A program made the position numbers and the translations under genes. A model generated the notes under the pieces. It saw nothing but the letters and a program-made list of their open reading frames with translations, ran no database searches and had not been told where the DNA came from. 11,586 nt of DNA from Actinomycetota bacterium (GTDB taxonomy: Bacteria; Actinomycetota; Actinomycetes; Actinomycetales; Microbacteriaceae): the NCBI GenBank assembly GCA_018895315.1, contig JAHIOK010000151.1, positions 1 to 11,586 of the forward strand, given 5' to 3'. Shown one piece after another: positions 1-7,610 of this stretch (positions are counted from its first letter, which is position 1; each line of letters begins with the position of its first letter).

Positions 1-2
1 AC

Positions 3-165
3 GACGCGTCCGGGGTGGGGTTCCGACGGGCCGGCGACCGGCGCGCGCCCTACAACGTCATGGGCAACACCTCGGTCCTCCTCCAGCGTGCCGGTGGCAG
101 CGTGAAGCCGGGCGACCCGGGCTTCCGCTTCGGCCCCCAGCTCACCGGGGGTCGGTCCGGGTCGG
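3..165 (+). pseudogene. internal fragment of a DUF3048-type protein, cut at both ends
   Basis: The frame is open from the left edge (first full codon at base 3). It reads as a protein piece with the segment [17 protein letters not shown], then VLLQRAGG and [10 protein letters not shown] xAPxN motif followed by a small-residue stretch and a GFRFG-like segment is what I recall from DUF3048 (YerB-like, often lipoprotein) proteins, whose function is unknown. The similarity is lost near base 155-170, where the opposite strand starts to read as purH. Beyond that point this frame runs to a stop at 330-332, but only as the antisense of purH. No start, signal peptide or end belonging to this protein is present. 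The family call rests on memory of the motif, so a different secreted-protein family is possible. The exact right boundary cannot be fixed by eye. Confidence 0.5.
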
Positions 166-361
166 TCGTCCGCACCGCGTGGCCGGCCTCGCGGATCGTG
201 GCGGCCGTCGAACCGGTCGACACGATCTCGACTCCGGCGCCCGCGAGCGCTTCGGCGAGCCGCAGCAGGTCGGTCTTGTCGCTCACCGACACCAGTGCAC
301 GACGCACAGGAACGACATCGCGCTCGCGGTAGAGGGACGGATCGTGACGCGGACCGGCCAT
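50..361 (-). pseudogene. purH: purH 5' end only: N-terminus of AICAR transformylase/IMP cyclohydrolase, broken after about 63 residues
   Basis: PurH is bifunctional and carries out the last two steps of IMP synthesis. The family is normally over 500 residues, with an N-terminal MGS-like cyclohydrolase domain and a C-terminal transformylase domain. Here the start (ATG at 361-359) and residues 1-63 are typical: [12 protein letters not shown] at 20-31 and [20 protein letters not shown] at 44-63. After AGHAV the family continues with a T-D-V-x-x-x-T-G-F-P-E type segment. This frame instead reads [13 protein letters not shown] and stops at 52-50, giving a 103-residue product without a complete domain. 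The lost frame coincides with the DUF3048-like reading on the other strand. An AGGAG Shine-Dalgarno lies five bases before the start. The gene follows purN by 49 bp, so it is in the same operon. Whether the break is in the cell or in the assembly cannot be told here. Confidence 0.85.
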
Positions 362-366
362 GCGGA

Positions 367-371
367 CTCCT
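367..371 (-). promoter_or_regulatory. Shine-Dalgarno of purH
   Basis: AGGAG is read on the minus strand, five bases before the ATG at 361-359. It supports this start against the longer open frame upstream, which would run into the end of purN. Confidence 0.75.
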
Positions 372-410
372 GTGGGGCTCAGAGGGTGGGTGGGTTCAGA
401 AAGTGCGGGA

Positions 411-995
411 TCAGGATGCGGCGAGGTCGAGTTCGCCGGTGGCGACACGACGTACCACGTCGATGAGCAGGCGTCGCTCGACCGGCTTGATGCGCGCGTG
501 GAGCGCGTGCTCGTCATCGTCGGGGAGAACGAAGACGCGCTCCTGAGCGAGGATCGGGCCGGTGTCTACACCGTTGTCGACGACGATCACACTCGCGCCG
601 GTCTGGGTGACGCCGGCGGTCAGCGCATCGCGCACACCGTGAGCGCCGGGAAACTCCGGGAGATACGCCGGATGGGTGTTGATGATGCGCGGCGACCACG
701 CGTCGACGAGCTCGGCGGGCAGAAGTCGCATGAGCCCGCTCAGCACCACGAGATCGGGCTGCCACACCGCGAGCTGCGCGGCGACTTCGGCGCCCCAGGC
801 ACTCCGCGACTCGAAACGCTCCCACGGAACCATGAAGCTCGGGATGCCGTACTCCTCGGCGTGCGCGAGACCATCCGCTTCGCGATCGGCGCCGACGACG
901 ACGATGCGCGCCGGATAGTCCGGTTCATCCGCGGCGTCGAGCAGGGCACGCAGATTGGAGCCGGTGCCGGAGATGAGGACGGCGACCGTGAGCAC
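411..995 (-). CDS. purN: phosphoribosylglycinamide formyltransferase (GAR transformylase)
   Basis: PurN transfers the formyl group of 10-formyltetrahydrofolate to GAR in cytosolic purine synthesis. The 194-residue protein has the family's usual length. The N-terminal [12 protein letters not shown] (residues 8-19) is the phosphoribosyl-substrate loop. The catalytic triad of the E. coli enzyme (Asn106, His108, Asp144) is present at the same numbers: [13 protein letters not shown] at 105-117 and [11 protein letters not shown] at 141-151. The start is GTG at 995-993, which gives the expected [11 protein letters not shown]-terminus. It lies four bases after the perM stop. There is no Shine-Dalgarno; instead TAGACT ends six bases before the GTG, so the gene may have its own leaderless promoter or be read by translational coupling from perM. 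purH follows after 49 bp. Confidence 0.97.
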   Translation of the reverse strand: MLTVAVLISGTGSNLRALLDAADEPDYPARIVVVGADREADGLAHAEEYGIPSFMVPWERFESRSAWGAEVAAQLAVWQPDLVVLSGLMRLLPAELVDAWSPRIINTHPAYLPEFPGAHGVRDALTAGVTQTGASVIVVDNGVDTGPILAQERVFVLPDDDEHALHARIKPVERRLLIDVVRRVATGELDLAAS

Positions 996-1007
996 CCGGT
1001 CAGTCTA
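996..1007 (-). promoter_or_regulatory. candidate -10 box (TAGACT) for leaderless purN transcript
   Basis: On the minus strand TAGACT is followed by GACCGG and then the purN GTG. The hexamer sits in the last codons of perM, and its last base is the T of the perM TGA stop. The six-base spacing puts the expected transcription start on the first base of the GTG. I see no good -35 at 16-19 bases. Inside an operon the match could be chance, but the same geometry recurs at three other genes in the window. Confidence 0.45.
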
Positions 1008-2613
1008 CCGGCGGCAGGGGTGCGGGCCTATTGCGGCCAAGCTCCGGGCGCCACTCCGCCGGCCGCGGGCGCGGAGCACGCGGCGGTGCGTCCTCGGGGT
1101 CGAAGCCGGAGTCGGACGTGGCCTCGGGGTCGAAGTCGGAGTCGGACGTGGCCTCGGGGTCGGTGTCGAGTGCCGCTTCGTGCTCCGCGGGATCCGGCTC
1201 CGCGGCGTCCGGCTCCGCGGGCACGTCCCCCTCGAATGAGGAGAACCGGTCCGCCTGAGGATCATCCGGGTCGAAAAGTCCTCGGCTCGGCCGATCTTCC
1301 TCGTTTCGGATCAGGGCCGACGGGCTGAGCACCAATGCCGAGAACGGCGCCGGCTCCGCGGCATCCGAAGCCCTCTCAGACATGACCCGCGCGCTGATGT
1401 GCGAGTCGGTGCGGCGCACAGGCGCGAGGAGCGGGACCGCGGCACCCACGAGCACCTCCAGACCCAGGGCGAGCGCGAGCGCACCCGGCGCCGGGCCGAC
1501 CTCGGCCAGGCGCCCAGGCCCCATCGCCCCGGAGGCGAGCACCGCGAGAACGGCGACTCCTCCGGCCGAGAGCACCGTGATGCCTCCGAGCACACCGAGG
1601 CGCGCACCCAGGTGGTCGTGCGATCCGGTGGAGCGCGCCACGATGCCGGCGCGCCCCATCCAGCCGGCGAGCACACCGAGGCCGATGGGAAGAAGCACGA
1701 GGAGGAGCAACCAGGGCGATGTCGAGGGCGGCAGGGCGCCGAGCACCGGGATGCCGGGGACGACCCCGAGCTGCGTGCCGGAGGGAGAAACAGCCGTGCC
1801 CGCGCCGACCGCGAAGCCGGGACCGGCGATGAAGGACAGCCCCCACACCGCGAGGGTCGGAATATACGCGAGCTGGGCGAGCGTCACGACCGTGGCGCCC
1901 AGGGCGTCCGTGTGACCGGCCTCGAAGAGGGCGATCACTTCGCCTCCGCGGAGCACCAGGCTGAGGACCACGGCGAGCGCTCCGAGCCCGAGCATGCCCG
2001 AAAGCACGATGCCCGCACCACGGGCCACCAGCGATGGCACGTTGTCCCACCCGTGCGTCCAGGCATCGGTGCGGTCGCGCAGCAGGTCGATCAGTCCCCC
2101 GTCACCGTCGCGCCAGGCGGTGACTACGGCCCCCAGCATCCCGGAGACGGCGAAGACGAGCGCGGGGAACAGTATGGCCTGCCACAGCTCGGGCGTGGCG
2201 ATCGCCGTGGACGACGTCAGGGCGATCACGGCTGCGAGCGCCGCGAAGACGAGGCTTCCGCTGAGCACCCCGGTGATCCCCGCCTGCGCCCGCACGGCTC
2301 TGGCTGCCGAGCGCGACGCGAAGATGGCGGTGAACGCGGCGAAGGCCAGCGGCGCGAGGGACAGCACGAAGGATGCCGCATCCGCGCTGATCCCGGTCAC
2401 TGCCAGGTAATCATCCGGCAGCGTGATCTGCAGCGGCACGAAGTGCCCGAGCTGCCAGATGACCGCGGATGCCGGCCAGAGCGCGCCCCACACAGGCGAG
2501 CCGATGCCGAACACCCACAGGAGGGTCAGCGGAGCGAGTACGACGGCGATGCCGACGGCCGCGGCGATGGCGGCGTCGAACGCAGCGAGGAGGGCGACGA
2601 GAAGGCGATACAT
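1000..2613 (-). CDS. DUF6350 / PerM-like polytopic membrane protein
   Basis: The protein has 537 residues. About ten hydrophobic segments lie between residues 5 and 405, for example 5-35, 80-100, 111-135, 144-168, 195-225, 240-268, 302-326, 343-370 and 380-405. A soluble, proline-rich and strongly acidic tail of about 130 residues follows. Its position directly before purN-purH and downstream of sucCD matches M. tuberculosis Rv0955 (PerM), an inner-membrane protein reported to support cell division through the divisome and persistence in infection; DUF6350 is the family name I associate with it. The assignment rests on topology and synteny rather than a catalytic motif. The tail holds a 30-bp tandem DNA repeat. 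The start is ATG at 2613-2611. Upstream, TAGGGT ends nine bases before the ATG, and no convincing Shine-Dalgarno is present. The stop lies four bases before purN. This should not be confused with E. coli PerM, which belongs to the AI-2E family (see 7611). Confidence 0.85.
   Translation of the reverse strand: MYRLLVALLAAFDAAIAAAVGIAVVLAPLTLLWVFGIGSPVWGALWPASAVIWQLGHFVPLQITLPDDYLAVTGISADAASFVLSLAPLAFAAFTAIFASRSAARAVRAQAGITGVLSGSLVFAALAAVIALTSSTAIATPELWQAILFPALVFAVSGMLGAVVTAWRDGDGGLIDLLRDRTDAWTHGWDNVPSLVARGAGIVLSGMLGLGALAVVLSLVLRGGEVIALFEAGHTDALGATVVTLAQLAYIPTLAVWGLSFIAGPGFAVGAGTAVSPSGTQLGVVPGIPVLGALPPSTSPWLLLLVLLPIGLGVLAGWMGRAGIVARSTGSHDHLGARLGVLGGITVLSAGGVAVLAVLASGAMGPGRLAEVGPAPGALALALGLEVLVGAAVPLLAPVRRTDSHISARVMSERASDAAEPAPFSALVLSPSALIRNEEDRPSRGLFDPDDPQADRFSSFEGDVPAEPDAAEPDPAEHEAALDTDPEATSDSDFDPEATSDSGFDPEDAPPRAPRPRPAEWRPELGRNRPAPLPPVD
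1092..1162. repeat. 30-bp tandem repeat (about 2.4 copies) in the PerM-like tail
   Basis: Unit 1 is 1092-1121, unit 2 is 1122-1151, and a third partial copy runs to about 1162. Units 1 and 2 differ at a single base (C at 1106, T at 1136). In the protein they encode the ten-residue repeat [10 protein letters not shown] around residues 485-507. The unit length is a multiple of three, so copy-number change would keep the frame. A second, shorter repeat of CGTCCGGCTCCGCGG type sits next to it near 1190-1220 and encodes [12 protein letters not shown]. Confidence 0.9.
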
Positions 2614-2622
2614 GCCTGATCG

Positions 2623-2628
2623 ACCCTA
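2623..2628 (-). promoter_or_regulatory. candidate -10 box (TAGGGT) for perM-purN-purH
   Basis: On the minus strand TAGGGT ends nine bases before the perM ATG, so a transcript starting 6-7 bases downstream would have a leader of only two or three bases. It lies in the 87-bp gap after the nitroreductase-family gene. That gap otherwise shows only a weak CTCGG/CCGAG inverted repeat (about 2670-2700) and nothing else I can name. Confidence 0.4.
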
Positions 2629-2700
2629 CCGACCGGCGCGCGCACCACCCGGTCTGGCACGCCCGATCCTCGGCATCCGCTCAGCCGTCGATCCGAGTGT

Positions 2701-3141
2701 TCAGTCGCCGATCGGCTCCAGGACGAAGATGGCGATCAGACGGTCGGTTTTCTTCTGGTATTCGTCGTAGTCCGGCCACACGGCGGCAGCCCGGGCCCAC
2801 CACTGCGCCCGCTCGTCGCCTTCGAGCTCGCGGGCGCGGTAGTCGCGCTTGTCGGCGCCGTCCTGCAGCTCGACGTGGGAGTTCTTCTGAATGTTCCAGA
2901 ACCACTGCGGGGCCTCAGGGGCGCCACCCTTGGAGGCGACGACGGCGTACGCGCCGTCGTGCTCGACGCGCATCAGCGCCGTCTTGCGCAGGCCGCCGGA
3001 CTTCGCGCCGACCGTGGTCAGCACGATGATCGGAACGCCGCGCATCTCGTTGGCCTCGGCGCCGTTGGTGGCTTCGTAGGTCTCGGCCTGGGTGCGAGCC
3101 CACTCCGCCGTGCTGGGCATGTACTCTCCGGTAAGGGGCAT
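2701..3141 (-). CDS. nitroreductase-family / deazaflavin (F420)-dependent oxidoreductase, Ddn-DUF385 type
   Basis: This is a small 146-residue protein of the split beta-barrel fold typical of Ddn-like enzymes. Many members reduce quinones or nitro compounds with F420H2; the substrate here cannot be read from sequence. Family signatures are [19 protein letters not shown] (35-53), where the GAKSGxxRKT part lies at the cofactor phosphate/tail site. They continue with [18 protein letters not shown] (67-84), VELQDG (90-95) and a C-terminal P-x-Y-x-EYQxKTDR-x-I-x-x-FVL (123-141). Residue 55 is Ala where the family usually has Pro (RKTPLM). The start at 3141 gives [10 protein letters not shown], close to the family's conserved N-terminus. 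A second ATG at 3120 has a GGAG five bases upstream, but using it would lose that segment. TAGAAT lies exactly six bases before the first ATG, suggesting leaderless expression. A terminator separates it from sucD. Confidence 0.88.
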   Translation of the reverse strand: MPLTGEYMPSTAEWARTQAETYEATNGAEANEMRGVPIIVLTTVGAKSGGLRKTALMRVEHDGAYAVVASKGGAPEAPQWFWNIQKNSHVELQDGADKRDYRARELEGDERAQWWARAAAVWPDYDEYQKKTDRLIAIFVLEPIGD

Positions 3142-3153
3142 GGCCCGATTCTA
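3142..3153 (-). promoter_or_regulatory. -10 box (TAGAAT) with six-base spacing to the ATG at 3141
   Basis: TAGAAT is the best TANNNT match in the window. It is followed by CGGGCC and the ATG, so transcription would begin at or next to the start codon. No Shine-Dalgarno precedes this ATG. A weak -35-like GACCCG/CCGACC lies about 17 bases upstream of the hexamer. Confidence 0.6.
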
Positions 3154-3186
3154 CCGGCGCGACTCCCGGACGGGTCGGGCAGCGCG

Positions 3187-3256
3187 CTTCCGTTTACGCG
3201 CGGTTTCGGTCGCTTCCCCGGCCCCCATGGCGACAAGAACCGTTCGCAAACGGAAG
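3187..3256. repeat. inverted repeat CTTCCGTTT ... AAACGGAAG between sucD and the nitroreductase-family gene
   Basis: Nine-base perfect arms lie at 3187-3195 and 3248-3256, 52 bases apart. The right arm overlaps the small hairpin at 3240-3253. The role is unknown. It may be an alternative RNA fold of the sucD 3' region or upstream control of the downstream gene. Confidence 0.5.
3229..3253 (-). terminator. second, smaller hairpin with T-rich tail after sucD
   Basis: On the minus strand CCGTT-TGCG-AACGG is followed by TTCTTGT, a short stem and tetraloop with a modest T-rich tract. It lies about 20 bases beyond the main sucD hairpin and may act as a back-up terminator. Confidence 0.4.
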
Positions 3257-3271
3257 GGCGCGGGGACGAAG

Positions 3272-3303
3272 GAAGGGGTGGATGCCGCGGCATCCACCCC
3301 TTC
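3272..3303 (-). terminator. 32-bp perfect palindrome, probable sucCD terminator
   Basis: Every base from 3272 to 3287 pairs with its partner from 3303 back to 3288. The core is GGATGCCGCGGCATCC, flanked by GAAGGGGT on one side and ACCCCTTC on the other. It begins 15 bases after the sucD stop. In RNA it would form a very stable GC-rich stem with A/T-containing outer pairs. The following minus-strand bases (CTTCGTCCCC) are only weakly T-rich, which is common for actinobacterial terminators. A protein-binding palindrome cannot be excluded, since the symmetry continues through the centre. Confidence 0.7.
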
Positions 3304-3318
3304 GTCCGTTCGTGTGTT

Positions 3319-5396
<2,078 letters not shown>

Positions 5397-5402
5397 GTGC
5401 AA

Positions 5403-5407
5403 TCCTT
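5403..5407 (-). promoter_or_regulatory. Shine-Dalgarno of sucC, deciding the GTG start
   Basis: AAGGA on the minus strand lies six bases before the GTG at 5396-5394. It supports this start over the upstream ATG at 5438. Confidence 0.7.
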
Positions 5408-5450
5408 CGCTGCGGCGACAGGGGTTCAAGTGACGCAAGAGGCGCCTTGA

Positions 5451-5477
5451 TGTCGAGAGATCGACCAGTATTCGACA
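5451..5477. promoter_or_regulatory. nested inverted repeats in the sucC/tetR divergent promoter region
   Basis: TGTCGA at 5451-5456 and TCGACA at 5472-5477 are inverted copies 15 bases apart. Inside them GTCGA-GAGA-TCGAC (5452-5465) forms a second inverted repeat. The block covers the presumed sucC -10 box and transcription start. A regulator could bind here to control sucCD, the divergent tetR, or both. Which one is not shown by the sequence. Confidence 0.4.
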
Positions 5478-5504
5478 CTACTACCGCTCGCCCCGAGCTC
5501 CGAA
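5475..5504 (-). promoter_or_regulatory. possible sucCD promoter (TTCGGA - 18 - TAGTGT)
   Basis: On the minus strand TTCGGA (5504-5499) and TAGTGT (5480-5475) are separated by 18 bases. Transcription would begin near 5468 and leave a leader of about 70 bases before sucC, with its Shine-Dalgarno. Both hexamers are imperfect. Confidence 0.35.
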
Positions 5505-5523
5505 CCTGGAAGGCCCTCGGGGC

Positions 5524-5535
5524 TAGGCTCTCGGC
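5524..5535 (+). promoter_or_regulatory. -10 box (TAGGCT) with six-base spacing to the tetR ATG
   Basis: TAGGCT is followed by CTCGGC and then ATG. CGAACC at 5501-5506 is a weak -35 at 17 bases. There is no Shine-Dalgarno before the ATG, so the message is probably leaderless. The -35 regions of this promoter and the possible sucC promoter overlap back to back. Confidence 0.55.
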
Positions 5536-6207
5536 ATGAGCGACACCGCGACCCCTTCCGCCGCGCGCAACGCCGTGGTCGCGGCGGCCCTCGACCTTTT
5601 CGCCCGACAAGGGTTCGAGGCGACCTCTGTCGAGCAGATCGCCGCGGCAGCCGGAGTGTCCCGTTCCACGTTCTTCCGGCAGTTCGGCGGCAAGGACGAC
5701 GTCGTCTTCGCCGACCACGAACTGCTCCTCGATCAGCTGCGCACCTATCTCGCACAGCCCCACGCCGACCCGTGGGCGGCGGTCTGCGACGCATCCCTCC
5801 AGGTTTTCGCGCACTTCACCGCCGAGCCCGATCTCGCCCGCCGCCGCTATGCCGTCGTGCGCGAGGTGCCCGCACTCCGGGATCGCGAGATCGTCACGGT
5901 GTTCCGTTACGAGCAGCTCTTCGACGAGTATCTGCGCGCGTCGCTTCCAGGCCTCGACCCGATCGACGCCGTGGGTTTCGCCGCCCTCGTAACCGCCGTC
6001 CACAACCACGTGCTGCGCAAACTCCTGCGCGGTCCCAAGCGCGTGCCGGCATCGGTCCTGCGCGCCGCGCTCGATGACGTGCGGCGCCGCTTCGGCGTCT
6101 ACCCCGAGGGCGAGGATGCCCGGGACGACGACGTCGTGGTCGCGGTGTTCCCCCGCAGGATGCCGGCGGCCGAGATCGCACGGCGGGTGCGCGCGGAGCT
6201 CGACTGA
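5536..6207 (+). CDS. TetR/AcrR-family transcriptional regulator
   Basis: This is a cytosolic dimeric DNA-binding protein of 223 residues, typical length for the family. The N-terminal domain carries the canonical helix-turn-helix: LFARQGFEATSVEQIAAAAG (21-40) followed by VSRSTFFRQFGGKDDVVFA (41-59). The C-terminal ligand-binding domain is variable, as usual, and names no ligand. The last ~30 residues are charged. The gene is divergent from sucC and is followed, after 105 bp, by an acyl-CoA dehydrogenase in the same direction. A perfect GTGAGAC-TGC-GTCTCAC inverted repeat lies in that gap. The arrangement suggests that it represses the dehydrogenase, with an acyl-CoA or related ligand as a guess. 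I see no copy of that repeat upstream of tetR itself. Confidence 0.93.
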   Translation: MSDTATPSAARNAVVAAALDLFARQGFEATSVEQIAAAAGVSRSTFFRQFGGKDDVVFADHELLLDQLRTYLAQPHADPWAAVCDASLQVFAHFTAEPDLARRRYAVVREVPALRDREIVTVFRYEQLFDEYLRASLPGLDPIDAVGFAALVTAVHNHVLRKLLRGPKRVPASVLRAALDDVRRRFGVYPEGEDARDDDVVVAVFPRRMPAAEIARRVRAELD

Positions 6208-6217
6208 CATGTGATCA

Positions 6218-6234
6218 GTGAGACTGCGTCTCAC
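6218..6234. promoter_or_regulatory. candidate TetR operator, GTGAGAC-TGC-GTCTCAC
   Basis: This is a perfect inverted repeat with seven-base arms and a three-base centre, 10 bases after the tetR stop and 79 bases before the dehydrogenase ATG. Size and symmetry suit a TetR dimer. No T tract follows, so a terminator is less likely. It lies just upstream of the presumed dehydrogenase promoter. Confidence 0.6.
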
Positions 6235-6261
6235 GAGTGGCGGTACTGGATGCCGCGGAGG

Positions 6262-6267
6262 TAGCCT
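6262..6267 (+). promoter_or_regulatory. possible -10 box (TAGCCT) for the acyl-CoA dehydrogenase
   Basis: TAGCCT fits TANNNT and would give a transcript start near 6274 with a leader of about 40 bases. No convincing -35 is visible. The candidate operator lies 27 bases upstream. Confidence 0.35.
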
Positions 6268-6303
6268 GGCGGTGGGCCTGCGCAGGCTCGATCCGAGGCA
6301 TCC

Positions 6304-6308
6304 AGGAG
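6304..6308 (+). promoter_or_regulatory. Shine-Dalgarno of the acyl-CoA dehydrogenase
   Basis: AGGAG lies four bases before the ATG at 6313, a normal leadered start unlike that of the preceding tetR. Confidence 0.7.
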
Positions 6309-6312
6309 CATC

Positions 6313-7554
6313 ATGAGCACTCCCCCACAGGCCGATACCGTCCCCGGCGAACGCATCAGCAGCTATGACCTCACCGGGCGCCTCGGCACCGACTACTATG
6401 CCGTCTTCGCCGAGATCCCGGCCGAGGATCAGGCCGTGTGGGATCGTGCGAAGGCGTACATCGACGAGGTCGGCGACCGGATGACGCACGCCTGGGACAC
6501 CTCGTCGTATCCGATCGACATCGCCCGCCGCATGGGTGAACTCGACCTCTTCAACGACGGCATCGATCACCCCGCACTGACCCGCTTCTCACCCCTGGCC
6601 GCGGGCCTGGTCAACATGGAGATCTCGCGCGGCGACGGGTCGCTCGGCACGGTCGTCGCCGTGCAGGGCGGTCTGGCGCTGCGCACCCTCGCCCTGTTCG
6701 GCAGCCCCGAGCAGCAGCAGCGCTGGCTGGTGCCGATCGCCCGCGCCGAAGTGCTGGGCTCGTTCGCCCTCACCGAGCCCGACCACGGCTCCGACTCGGT
6801 GTCGCTCGAGACCACCGCCCGTCGCGAGGGCGAGGAGTGGGTGATCCGGGGAGCGAAGAAATGGATCGGCAACGGTGCGAGCGGCGGGGTGACCTTCGTG
6901 TGGGCGCGGGTCGACGACGAATCCGCGCCGGAGCACAGCGCCGTACGCTGCTTCCTCGTCGAGCAGGACACCCCCGGTTACGTCGGCACGGTGATCACCG
7001 GCAAGGCCTCGCTCCGCGGCATCCATCAGGCTCACATCCGATTCGACGACATGCGCGTACCGCTCGATGCGGTGCTGCCGGGGGCGAAGAGCTTCAAGGA
7101 CGCCTCGGTCGTGCTGTACTCCACCCGATCGGGCGTCGCATGGTCGGCGCTCGGCCACGCGACCGCCTGCTACGAGGCCGCACTGACGTATTCCCAGCAG
7201 CGCATGCAGTTCGGCAAGCCGCTCGCGAAGTTTCAGATGGTGCAGGAACGCCTCGCGCAGATGCTCGAAGAGCTCACCGCGATGCAGCTCTACTGCCGTC
7301 ACCTCGCCGACCTCGAGACCTCGGGCGGTCTGCGACCGACCCAGGCATCGCTGGCGAAGTACCACAACACCCGCGCAGCCCGCCGGATCGCTGCGAGCGC
7401 CCGCGATCTGCTCGGTGGAAACGGCATCCTGCTCGAGAACGGCGTGATGCAGCACATGGCCGACATCGAGGCGATCCACACCTACGAGGGCACCGAGAGC
7501 GTGCAGGCTCTGCTGATCGGACGTGACATCACGGGAATGAGTGCTTTCGTCTGA
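6313..7554 (+). CDS. acyl-CoA dehydrogenase, glutaryl-CoA-dehydrogenase-like subgroup
   Basis: This FAD flavoenzyme introduces an alpha,beta double bond into acyl-CoA. The 413-residue length is normal. Visible are the flavin/substrate segment FALTEPDHGSD (151-161), KKWIGN (182-187), RMQFGKPL (297-304), DLLGGNGI (365-372) and the catalytic base Glu392 in HTYEGTESVQALLIGRDITG (389-408). Glutamate in YEGT followed by an ALxxGRxITG ending is the glutaryl-CoA dehydrogenase / plant ACX4 subgroup. In human glutaryl-CoA dehydrogenase Arg94 and Ser95 hold the substrate carboxylate. Aligning on the nearby VQ, this protein has Gly112 and Thr113, so a short unbranched or other acyl-CoA is more likely than glutaryl-CoA. 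No electron-transfer flavoprotein gene is in the window. It is preceded by tetR and a probable operator. Confidence 0.93.
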   Translation: MSTPPQADTVPGERISSYDLTGRLGTDYYAVFAEIPAEDQAVWDRAKAYIDEVGDRMTHAWDTSSYPIDIARRMGELDLFNDGIDHPALTRFSPLAAGLVNMEISRGDGSLGTVVAVQGGLALRTLALFGSPEQQQRWLVPIARAEVLGSFALTEPDHGSDSVSLETTARREGEEWVIRGAKKWIGNGASGGVTFVWARVDDESAPEHSAVRCFLVEQDTPGYVGTVITGKASLRGIHQAHIRFDDMRVPLDAVLPGAKSFKDASVVLYSTRSGVAWSALGHATACYEAALTYSQQRMQFGKPLAKFQMVQERLAQMLEELTAMQLYCRHLADLETSGGLRPTQASLAKYHNTRAARRIAASARDLLGGNGILLENGVMQHMADIEAIHTYEGTESVQALLIGRDITGMSAFV

Positions 7555-7598
7555 TCCCGCCCGGTGTCAACCCGCCGGAGCAGGCGTCTTCTGCCCGA

Positions 7599-7610
7599 TA
7601 CGGTCGATCC
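7599..7610 (+). promoter_or_regulatory. -10 box (TACGGT) with six-base spacing to the AI-2E gene ATG
   Basis: TACGGT is followed by CGATCC and the ATG at 7611. The 56-bp gap after the dehydrogenase holds no Shine-Dalgarno near the ATG and no clear terminator. No good -35 is visible. Confidence 0.5.

Noticed and set aside
1092..1162. Tandem repeat considered as a CRISPR array
   Set aside because: The copies are directly adjacent with no spacers and lie in frame inside a coding region.
1399..2619. 406-codon plus-strand frame opposite perM, and similar frames opposite sucD, sucC and the transporter
   Set aside because: They are rich in Arg, Gly, His and Asp with no recognisable motif, and lie wholly antisense to genes with clear family signatures.
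5397..5535. A riboswitch or small RNA in the sucC-tetR gap
   Set aside because: I see no conserved aptamer-like pattern, only promoter boxes, the sucC ribosome-binding site and the TCGA repeats.
6218..6234. Inverted repeat considered as a tetR terminator
   Set aside because: The stem is only seven pairs with a three-base loop and no T tract, and its location suits an operator better.
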